Shown here piece after piece: positions 1 through 6,615 of a DNA stretch of 7,099 nucleotides. The notes under the pieces are model-generated. The model made no database searches. It had not been told where the DNA came from and saw nothing but the letters and a program-made list of their open reading frames with translations. The first letter of the stretch is position 1. Each line of letters opens with the position of its first letter. This DNA is from Pseudomonadota bacterium (GTDB lineage: Bacteria > BMS3Abin14). Made by a program: the position numbers and the translations under genes. The stretch is taken from NCBI GenBank assembly GCA_003229755.1, contig QIFJ01000039.1, forward strand, positions 1 to 7,099, given 5' to 3'.

Positions 1-1272
1 ATATCTTCGCACAGGATTTCACCATTTTCGGAGGTTCTCTTTCCGGGGCCTACGCCGAGAAAGTGATCAAGATCATGGATATGGCCATGAAGCATGGCGT
101 TCCACTGGTCGGGCTCAACGACTCCGGTGGGGCAAGAATACAGGAGGGGGTAGTCAGTCTTGGCGGTTATGCCGATATATTCCTGAGAAATACCCTTGCG
201 TCAGGCGTTATTCCCCAGATCTCGGTGATCATGGGCCCCTGTGCGGGCGGCGCCGTATACAGCCCGGCGATCACTGACTTTATTATCATGGTAAAGAATA
301 CAAGTTATATGTTCATTACCGGACCAGAAGTCATCAAGGCAGTTACACATGAAGATGTCACGAAAGAGGATCTTGGCGGCGCGATAGCTCATTCTACAAA
401 AAGCGGTGTATGCCACCTTGCGGGTGAGGATGAGAGGGAGTCTCTGGGCATGGTTCGAGAGCTTCTTTCCTTCATACCGCAGAACAATGCTCAAGACCCA
501 CCCTACGAACCCACGGATGATGATCCGCTCAGAGAGGACGAATCCCTCAACGAGGTTGTCCCCGACAACCCCAACAAGCCCTACGACATGAAAGAGATAA
601 TCAACTCCGTTGCGGACGACCGCTACTTCTTCGAGATACAGGAGCACTACGCTCCTAATATTGTCATAGGTTTCATGCGCCTCGGAGGACACTCAGTCGG
701 GATTGTTGCCAATCAGCCCGCCCACCTGGCGGGAGTCCTGGACATTGATGCTTCCATAAAGGGCGCCAGGTTCGTGCGTTTCTGCGATGCCTTCAACATA
801 CCCTTGATCGTTTTCGAGGACGTGCCGGGATTCCTGCCGGGCCTCGACCAGGAGTACGGCGGCATCATCAAACATGGAGCCAAGCTGCTTTACGCCTTCT
901 GTGAAGCAACGGTTCCCAAGCTTACTGTTATCACAAGAAAATCCTATGGCGGTGCCTATTGTGTGATGACGAGCAGACTTTAACTTCGCCTATCCTACAT
1001 CGGAGATAGCTGTTATGGGGCCGGATGGCGCGGTGAATATCATCTTCAGGAACGAGCTCAAGGAATCAGACGATCCCGCGGCAAGAAAGGACGAGCTTGT
1101 AGCCGATTTCAGAGACAAATTCGCCAATCCGTACAAGGCGGCGGAACTTGGCTACGTGGATGAGGTAATAATGCCGCAGCTGACAAGACCTCGCCTGATA
1201 AGGGCCCTTGAGATGTCCATATCCAAAAGAGATAGTAATCCGCCGAAGAAGCATGGGAATATACCGTTGTAA
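1..1272 (+). pseudogene. pccB: Propionyl-CoA carboxylase carboxyltransferase (beta) subunit, 5'-partial, frameshifted
   Basis: This subunit transfers the carboxyl group from carboxybiotin to propionyl-CoA, giving (S)-methylmalonyl-CoA. The reading frame is open from base 3, starting IFAQDFTIFGGSLSGAYAEK, so the gene begins upstream and about 90-100 N-terminal residues are missing, judged from a usual length near 515. Crotonase-fold signatures are visible: NDSGGARIQEG (about 117-149), the first oxyanion-hole segment GPCAGGAVYSPAI (234-272) and the second, RKSYGGAYCVMTS (up to 974). The frame stops at TAA 981-983. Typical family sequence resumes in another frame at about 976 (DFNFAYPTSEIAVMGPDGAVNIIFRN) and runs to a natural end, NPPKKHGNIPL, stop 1270-1272. 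The residues expected between TS and DF (KHIR plus one) are absent, so about 14 bp seem deleted. Either the gene is broken or the sequence has an error here. The neighbouring carboxylase, mutase and epimerase genes favour propionyl-CoA over acetyl-CoA as substrate. A methylmalonyl-CoA decarboxylase alpha subunit is a less likely alternative. Confidence 0.9.
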
Positions 1273-1286
1273 TTTAAAGCGATCCG

Positions 1287-1359
1287 GTTCCATGTTCCAT
1301 GTTCCATGTTCCAAGTTCCATGAAATGTATATTATTTAAAGTACCTTGGAACCTGGAAC
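1287..1359. repeat. Heptamer tandem repeat with inverted partner (hairpin) before accC
   Basis: Five tandem 7-bp units run from 1287 to 1321: GTTCCAT three times, then GTTCCAA, then GTTCCAT. Two units of the opposite sense, TTGGAAC and CTGGAAC, lie at 1346-1359. Bases 1301-1315 pair with 1345-1359 over 15 positions with one mismatch, leaving a 29-base loop, so a transcript reading from the carboxyltransferase gene would fold here just ahead of the accC ribosome binding site. There is no T-run after the stem, so it does not look like an intrinsic terminator. A function is not known; an mRNA stability or processing structure is one possibility. Confidence 0.7.
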
Positions 1360-1392
1360 TTGCTTAATACGACTCCGAAGGAGGACTGTTAG

Positions 1393-2879
<1,487 letters not shown>

Positions 2880-2892
<13 letters not shown>

Positions 2893-3377
2893 CAAAAATC
2901 AGCGGTGAACAGGTCCCGGTGTCCGTTACCGGGGAAGACGAGTACCACAGGATCAAAGTCGGGGATAAGGAGTTCGTGGTAGATGCCTTCTGGACCCAGA
3001 ATGACCTCATATCCCTGATCATAGACGGCAGGTCTTTCCAGGTGGATATTCACAGCGCAAATGACAACTACGGGGTTATGATCGAAGGCGAGCATTTCGA
3101 GTTCGAACTATACGATGAGCGCAAGGCGCTGCTTAAAAGCAGCGCCGGCCTGGGGACCGAGGGCGCCCAGGAGATCACTACCTCCATGCCGGGCAAGATA
3201 GTCAAGGTGCTGGTCAGTGAAGGTGATGAAGTATCTGAAGGCGACGGTCTTATTATAGTGGAGGCTATGAAGATGGAAAATGAGATGAAATCGCCGAAGA
3301 CCGGGGTGGTTAAAAAAATAGGAGTTGGGGAGGGGGATGCTGTAGAAGCGGGCTCACTCCTGGTGATAGTAGAATAG
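2880..3377 (+). CDS. Biotin carboxyl carrier subunit (biotin/lipoyl attachment domain protein)
   Basis: Carries the biotin that shuttles carboxyl groups between the biotin carboxylase and the carboxyltransferase. The 165-residue protein ends with a biotinyl domain of about 75 residues. Its attachment motif is EAMKMENEMKSP (128-139), with biotinylated Lys131 placed 34 residues from the C-terminus, as expected. A second landmark is SMPGKIVKVLVSEGDEV (102-118). The N-terminal half (1-85), starting GYIAKISGEQVPVSV, contains short beta-strand-like stretches similar to the region before the biotin domain in PccA-type alpha subunits, which docks the carboxyltransferase. Together with the upstream subunit (499 + 165 residues) it adds up to the length of a fused PccA chain of about 660-670 residues. 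So this is a split form of the alpha chain. The gene overlaps accC by 13 bp in a different frame and has its own AGGAGG site. Confidence 0.9.
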
Positions 3378-3437
3378 TACGAAGTGTGCAGTGCATTTGT
3401 GGTACGGCAGGCAGGATACAGGAGAGTGTATTCATAA

Positions 3438-3515
3438 GGCCGGGTTTTTGGGTGTAATCACTCGGCTGCGCAACCCCCTTTGAGCTTCGCTTCGTGATTC
3501 ACCAAAATCCCGGCC
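3438..3515. repeat. 78-bp palindromic intergenic element, copy 1
   Basis: The element starts GGCCGGG and ends CCCGGCC. Its arms continue inward as an imperfect inverted repeat through TTTTGG..AATCAC on the left and GTGATT..CCAAAA on the right, about 22-24 bases per arm, around a central region containing GGCTGCGCAACCCC and TTCGCTTCG. A second copy at 6369-6446 in the same orientation is also exactly 78 bp and differs at 7 positions. No open frame and no consistent target duplication is seen. It has the look of a REP or small MITE-like repeat; its family is not recognised. Confidence 0.8.
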
Positions 3516-3537
3516 CTGCATTATATGTATCCATACA

Positions 3538-3606
3538 GGGTTCCGGCAAAAGACCCTGAAGCGAAGTTCAGAAGGTTGCGAAAGCGAAGGGGCTTTTCCG
3601 GAACCC
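3538..3606. repeat. 69-bp inverted repeat related to the 78-bp element, opposite orientation
   Basis: The arms GGGTTCCGGcAAAAGaCCC (3538-3556) and GGGcTTTTCCGGAACCC (3590-3606) are near-perfect inverted repeats. The interior reads GAAGCGAAGTTCAGAAGGTTGCG, which matches the reverse complement of the core of the 78-bp element (GAAGCGAAGCTCA, then GGTTGCG). So it appears to be a diverged relative lying in inverted orientation 22 bp downstream of copy 1, an arrangement like paired REP sequences. The 22-bp gap contains a small palindrome, TGTATccATACA (3526-3537). No T-run follows, so it is not an obvious intrinsic terminator. Confidence 0.65.
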
Positions 3607-3708
3607 ATTCATGATATATTGACCACCAACTAATTGGGAGATGAACCGAAATTAGAGCATTAGATCATTGGAAATTAGATTAATGCAGTTGCTAGTTGTT
3701 GTATTTCC

Positions 3709-3722
3709 TTGGAACCTGGAAC
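3709..3722. repeat. Two YTGGAAC heptamers
   Basis: TTGGAAC is followed directly by CTGGAAC, the same 14 bases found at 1346-1359 and, inverted, at 6314-6327. It belongs to the family of 7-bp repeats scattered through the spacers of this window. Confidence 0.6.
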
Positions 3723-3902
3723 TCCGGCTGTAGGCCGGTGTACCCTGTGTGCAAGGCTTTTATCTCTTCTGATGAACCCAAACCTGTTTTTTCTTTGCGA
3801 CCTTGGCGAGCTTCCGCCGTCGCTTCGCGGTTGTTCAGCTATGGCGTGACAAGTTGCGTGAGACAGGTTTTCTCTATATCCTTCGTGGCTATTTGGTGAT
3901 AA

Positions 3903-3930
3903 AACTTTCAACTTTCAACTTTCAACTTTA
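3903..3930. repeat. Four AACTTTC tandem heptamers before the mutase gene
   Basis: AACTTTC occurs three times in tandem and is followed by AACTTTA, ending four bases before the likely ribosome binding site AAGG (3934-3937) of the mutase gene. The array lies in the probable 5' untranslated region, so a change in copy number by slippage would alter leader length. No evidence of such variation is available from one sequence. Confidence 0.7.
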
Positions 3931-3946
3931 AACAAGGTTTAAAATA

Positions 3947-5602
3947 ATGAGTGATATCAAGAAAGAAAAAGCCCGATGGAAAAAAGAGACTTTAGAGCCT
4001 GCACTGGAAAAGAACCCCGAGCTCAAGGAAGAGTTCAGGACTATTTCCGGGGCGCCCCTTGATACTCTGTACACTCCGGAAGATCTTGAGGGCGTTGATT
4101 ATGCAAGTGATCTGGGTTTCCCAGGCGAATATCCTTTCACACGTGGTGTCAGGCCGTCCATGTACCGGGGGCGTCTCTGGACCATGCGTCAGTACGCGGG
4201 ATTCGGTACGGCACAGGAGTCCAACCAGCGGTACAGATATCTGCTGGACCAGGGCCAGACCGGGTTGTCTGTAGCTTTCGATCTGCCCACTCAGATGGGC
4301 TACGATTCGGACCATCACATGTCCCAGGGAGAGGTGGGCAGAGTCGGAGTTGCCATCGACTCCCTGGAGGATATGGAGACCCTGTTTTCCGACATTCCCC
4401 TTGATAAGGTCAGCACTTCCATGACGATCAACTCAACCGCCTCGATATTACTCTCACTGTATGCTGAAGTTGGCGCTCTGCAGGAAGTTGAGGCGGACAA
4501 ACTGAGGGGTACGATCCAGAACGACGTCCTGAAAGAGTACATCGCCAGAGGCACCTATATCTTCCCGCCGGTCCCTTCCATGCGGATAATTACCGATATT
4601 TTCGCCTACTGCATTGATGAGATGCCCCTCTTTAACACAATAAGCATCAGCGGGTATCACATGCGGGAGGCCGGATCCACCGCTGTTCAGGAAGTTGCCT
4701 TCACACTCTCTGATGGTATCGCCTACGTCCAGGCCGCCGTTGACAAGGGCCTTGATGTGGACGGGTTCGCGTCCAGACTATCGTTTTTCTTTAATGTACA
4801 TAACGATTTTCTGGAAGAGATCGCCAAGTTCCGGGCGGCGAGGAAGATATGGGCAGATATCATGAAGAACCGCTTCGGGGCGAAGAAACCCGCTTCCTGG
4901 ATGCTCAGATTCCACGCCCAGACCGCGGGATGTTCGTTGACCGCGCAGCAGCCGGAAAACAACGTTGTCAGAGTAGCCATACAGGCTCTGGCCGCAGTCC
5001 TGGGCGGCACCCAGTCACTCCACACCAACTCCAGGGATGAGGCCCTCGCCCTTCCCACAGAAGAGTCTGTACGCATAGCTCTCAGGACGCAGCAGGTTAT
5101 AGCCTGCGAAAGCGGGGTCACGGGCACTGTGGATCCCCTCGCCGGTTCCTATTCCATTGAAGCGCTGACACGTAATATTGAAAGCGGCGCGAGAGATTAC
5201 ATCCGCCGGGTGGACGAGGCGGGCGGGGCCGTTGCCGCCATTGAAGCAGGGTTCCAGCAGAGGGAAATAGAAGACTCAGCTTACCGGTACCAGATGGATG
5301 TGGAATCCGGGGAGCAGATAGTCGTTGGTGTGAACGCCTTCACTCTGGAAGAGGAGGAGCATCACGGTAAACTGCTGAGGGTGGATCCGGCCCTGGAAAA
5401 AGCCCAGGTGGAAAAGCTCACAGGTCTTAAAAACAGGAGGAACAGCAAGAACGTGGAGGTGGCCTTAAAATCCCTCGAGGATGCTGCGAAAAGCGATAAT
5501 AACCTTATGCCTCCTATCCGCGATGCGGTCAGGAAATATGTCACGCTCGGTGAAATCAGTGACGTTTTGCGGGGGGTTTTTGGAACATTCAGGCCTGGTT
5601 AA
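3947..5602 (+). CDS. mcmA1: Methylmalonyl-CoA mutase, large (catalytic) subunit
   Basis: Catalyses the adenosylcobalamin-dependent interconversion of (R)-methylmalonyl-CoA and succinyl-CoA in the cytoplasm. The 551 residues form the substrate-binding TIM barrel. Visible family segments include RPSMYRGRLWTMRQYAGFGTA (69-89), GLSVAFDLPTQMGYDSD (106-122), GTIQNDVLKEYIARGTY (188-204), SISGYHMREAG (233-243) and SLHTNSRDEALALPTE (357-372). Tyr83, Gln191, Arg201 and His238 match, by alignment, the Tyr89, Gln197, Arg207 and His244 of the Propionibacterium mutase. Tyr83 and Arg201 favour methylmalonyl-CoA over isobutyryl- or 2-hydroxyisobutyryl-CoA as substrate. The chain ends naturally after LGEISDVLRGVFG. 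It has no C-terminal B12-binding domain (no DxHxxG motif), so a separate small subunit of roughly 140 residues is needed; none is present in the window. The ribosome binding site is weak (AAGG, 3934-3937). Confidence 0.95.
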   Translation: MSDIKKEKARWKKETLEPALEKNPELKEEFRTISGAPLDTLYTPEDLEGVDYASDLGFPGEYPFTRGVRPSMYRGRLWTMRQYAGFGTAQESNQRYRYLLDQGQTGLSVAFDLPTQMGYDSDHHMSQGEVGRVGVAIDSLEDMETLFSDIPLDKVSTSMTINSTASILLSLYAEVGALQEVEADKLRGTIQNDVLKEYIARGTYIFPPVPSMRIITDIFAYCIDEMPLFNTISISGYHMREAGSTAVQEVAFTLSDGIAYVQAAVDKGLDVDGFASRLSFFFNVHNDFLEEIAKFRAARKIWADIMKNRFGAKKPASWMLRFHAQTAGCSLTAQQPENNVVRVAIQALAAVLGGTQSLHTNSRDEALALPTEESVRIALRTQQVIACESGVTGTVDPLAGSYSIEALTRNIESGARDYIRRVDEAGGAVAAIEAGFQQREIEDSAYRYQMDVESGEQIVVGVNAFTLEEEEHHGKLLRVDPALEKAQVEKLTGLKNRRNSKNVEVALKSLEDAAKSDNNLMPPIRDAVRKYVTLGEISDVLRGVFGTFRPG

Positions 5603-5639
5603 GGCCAGGTAAGGGGTAGAAGGCAGGAGGGGGTTCATC

Positions 5640-5652
5640 ACGCCATCGGCGT
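5640..5652. other. Small perfect hairpin after the mutase gene
   Basis: ACGCC, loop ATC, GGCGT: a 5-bp stem with a three-base loop, 38 bases after the mutase stop codon. No T-run follows, so a terminator role is doubtful. Confidence 0.3.
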
Positions 5653-5699
5653 AACTGCAACGCAAAGGGATAAAAGCCTTTAACGCAGAGGGCCGCAGG

Positions 5700-5751
5700 C
5701 AGGGCTATTCAGCCCTGACCGCAGGGAACAACCCGGGCTTGGGTTTTATTT
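5700..5751 (+). terminator. Possible terminator region between mutase and epimerase genes
   Basis: A perfect 7-bp hairpin, CAGGGCT/AGCCCTG with loop ATTC (5700-5717), is followed by a weaker one, AACCC/GGGTT (5730-5734 and 5741-5745), leading directly into TTTTATTT (5744-5751). The T-rich tail after the second stem suggests partial intrinsic termination. The stem is short and the strength is uncertain. Confidence 0.3.
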
Positions 5752-5771
5752 GAAGAGATTTATCGTAAATC

Positions 5772-5792
5772 CCTCTCCCTTGAGGGGAGAGG
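5772..5792. repeat. CCTCTCCC/GGGAGAGG hairpin, probable dispersed repeat
   Basis: An 8-bp perfect stem (5772-5779 with 5785-5792) and loop TTGAG, followed by TCAGGTGAGGGTGAG. From memory, this CCTCTCCC-TTGAG-GGGAGAGG-TCAGGTGAGGG string is a common dispersed intergenic sequence in proteobacterial and environmental genomes; that was not checked here. No coding role. Confidence 0.5.
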
Positions 5793-5823
5793 TCAGGTGA
5801 GGGTGAGTCACTGTAACCTGGGT

Positions 5824-5844
5824 CTTGGGACATTGGACATTGGA
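5824..5844. repeat. Three heptamers of CATTGGA type
   Basis: CTTGGGA, CATTGGA and CATTGGA lie in tandem, 42 bases upstream of the epimerase start. They have the same 7-bp period as the arrays in the other spacers but a different unit sequence. Confidence 0.55.
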
Positions 5845-5885
5845 CCCCAGTCGCAGGGTGGCTCTGTGGTGAAAAGGAGATAATT

Positions 5886-6290
5886 ATGAGCAAGCCAATA
5901 CTGGACCATATAGGAATTGCTGTCGATGATCTTGATGCTGCCATAGAGCTTTACCGTGACAAGCTGGGTTTTGAAGTCGAAAGTATCGATGAAGTTCCCG
6001 GATTCGGTGTGAAAGTTGCCTTCCTTCCCCTTGGTGAAGGTCAGGTCGAGCTGGTGATGCCAGTGACCGACGACAGCGCCATAGCGAAATTTCTTAGTAA
6101 AAGAGGTCCCGGATTTCACCATTTGTGTTTCAGGGTGGACGATTTACGGGCGGAACTTGCCCGTCTGGAGGAGATGGGCATCGAGCTGGTGGATAAAGAA
6201 CCACGGGAAGGAGCCCATGGAACCCTGGTGGCCTTTCTGCATCCGAGGAGTACGGGGGGAGTCCTTATCGAATTAGCGCAGCATATATAG
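5886..6290 (+). CDS. mce: Methylmalonyl-CoA epimerase
   Basis: Interconverts (S)- and (R)-methylmalonyl-CoA, linking the carboxylase product to the mutase substrate. The 134-residue protein is full length for this small metal-dependent enzyme of the vicinal oxygen chelate superfamily. It shows the two beta-alpha-beta modules: ILDHIGIAVDDLDAAIELYRD (5-25) and GFHHLCFRVDDLRAELARLE (76-95). Likely metal ligands are His8, a Gln/Glu in GQVELV (52-57), a His in the GFHH segment (78 or 79) and Glu129 in VLIELAQ (126-132). Other epimerase hallmarks are the REGAHGTLVAFLHP run (107-120) and STGGVLIEL (122-130). The start is supported by AAAGGAGA (5873-5880), five bases upstream. Position straight after the mutase gene, on the same strand, supports the assignment over other superfamily members such as glyoxalase I. 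Confidence 0.95.
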   Translation: MSKPILDHIGIAVDDLDAAIELYRDKLGFEVESIDEVPGFGVKVAFLPLGEGQVELVMPVTDDSAIAKFLSKRGPGFHHLCFRVDDLRAELARLEEMGIELVDKEPREGAHGTLVAFLHPRSTGGVLIELAQHI

Positions 6291-6313
6291 TGCAGAGCGC
6301 TGTGCTAAAACGT

Positions 6314-6327
6314 GTTCCAGGTTCCAA
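6314..6327. repeat. Two inverted-sense heptamers (GTTCCAG, GTTCCAA)
   Basis: The reverse complement reads TTGGAAC CTGGAAC, identical to 1346-1359 and 3709-3722. It starts 24 bases after the epimerase stop codon. Confidence 0.6.
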
Positions 6328-6368
6328 GTATATGAATTCCCGTCATCAGGATAACCAAATACAAATGA

Positions 6369-6446
6369 GGCCGGGCTTTTGGCTGTAATCACTCGGCTGC
6401 GCAACCCCATTTTAGATTCGCTTCGTGATTCACCAAAACCCGGGCC
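6369..6446. repeat. 78-bp palindromic intergenic element, copy 2
   Basis: Same length and orientation as copy 1 at 3438-3515, with 71 of 78 bases identical. Differences are at the arm ends and in a short central stretch (CTTTGAGC in copy 1, ATTTTAGA here). The block TGTAATCACTCGGCTGCGCAACCCC and the block TTCGCTTCGTGATTCACCAAAA are unchanged. Four bases, ATGA, flank this copy on both sides (6365-6368 and 6447-6450), but copy 1 has no such duplication, so insertion by transposition is not established. Confidence 0.8.
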
Positions 6447-6480
6447 ATGATTCAAATCTAACCGGGATATTGTTAATCAC

Positions 6481-6522
6481 GCATCTCGCATCACGATCCT
6501 TGTATCTGGATCTCGGATTAAT
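6481..6522. repeat. Degenerate heptamer run (GCATCTC type)
   Basis: GCATCTC and GCATCAC are adjacent, and related GATC/GTATC segments follow (GATCCTT, GTATCTG, GATCTCG). The periodicity decays along the run. It is a plausible eroded 7-bp array, less certain than the others. Confidence 0.4.
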
Positions 6523-6527
6523 TCACA

Positions 6528-6555
6528 TGGAACCTGGAACCTGGAATTTGGAACC
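6528..6555. repeat. Four TGGAACC-type tandem heptamers
   Basis: TGGAACC, TGGAACC, TGGAATT and TGGAACC lie in tandem. This is the same unit family as at 1346-1359 and 3709-3722, and the inverse of 1287-1321 and 6314-6327. Confidence 0.65.
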
Positions 6556-6557
6556 AG

Positions 6558-6582
6558 GTCAATAATCACTCATATTATTGAC
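6558..6582. promoter_or_regulatory. 25-bp dyad upstream of the glycosyltransferase, possible operator
   Basis: Perfect 9-bp half-sites, GTCAATAAT (6558-6566) and ATTATTGAC (6574-6582), are separated by 7 bases, ending 33 bases before the ATG. The right half-site overlaps TTGACA (6578-6583), a consensus -35 hexamer, but no good -10 lies 16-18 bases further on (around 6600-6607). The symmetry and position suit a dimeric regulator's binding site; no regulator gene is in view. Confidence 0.4.
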
Positions 6583-6615
6583 AATCCTTACTAATTCCTG
6601 TTAGCTCAATACGTT

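Larger units (their letters stand above)
3378..3946. other. 569-bp noncoding, repeat-rich spacer
   Basis: No credible gene is seen here. Short open frames, such as a 67-codon one at 3696-3899, lack a ribosome binding site and resemble no family. The stretch holds a 78-bp palindromic element (3438-3515), a related inverted element (3538-3606), two YTGGAAC heptamers (3709-3722), a spaced inverted repeat AAACCTGT/ACAGGTTT (3780-3787 and 3863-3870) and four AACTTTC heptamers (3903-3930). No cobalamin riboswitch box was recognised, although the next gene encodes a B12 enzyme. No convincing -35/-10 pair was found, so the promoter of the mutase gene, if it lies here, is undetermined. Confidence 0.75.
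6291..6615. other. 325-bp noncoding, repeat-rich spacer
   Basis: No gene is seen. Contents in order are two GTTCCAR heptamers (6314-6327), the second 78-bp palindromic element (6369-6446), a degenerate run with GCATCTC and GCATCAC units (6481-6494, decaying to about 6516), four TGGAACC-type heptamers (6528-6555) and a 9-bp dyad (6558-6582). The heptamers at 6314-6326 and 6528-6540 are perfect inverted copies over 13 bases and flank the palindromic element. The spacer separates the methylmalonyl-CoA genes from a functionally unrelated glycosyltransferase, so a transcription boundary is likely here. Confidence 0.7.

Noticed and set aside
969..1015. Programmed frameshift in the carboxyltransferase gene
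   Set aside because: There is no slippery heptamer, and the family residues KHIR are missing at the junction, which a ribosomal shift would not explain; a deletion or sequence error fits better.
3619..3624. TTGACC as a -35 box for the mutase gene
   Set aside because: No acceptable -10 hexamer lies 16-18 bases downstream, and the site is over 300 bases from the start codon.
3696..3899. 67-codon open frame on the + strand in the large spacer
   Set aside because: It has no ribosome binding site, a composition unlike the neighbouring proteins, no recognisable motif, and it spans the repeats at 3709-3722 and 3780-3870; best read as chance coding across repeat DNA.
3378..3946. Cobalamin riboswitch upstream of the B12-dependent mutase gene
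   Set aside because: No GCCACTG-type B12 box or recognisable core was found; the structured parts of the spacer are palindromic repeats that also occur far from the mutase gene.
3438..6446. CRISPR array made of the two 78-bp copies
   Set aside because: Only two copies about 2.9 kb apart with genes between, no regular spacers and no cas gene; the unit is far longer than a CRISPR repeat.
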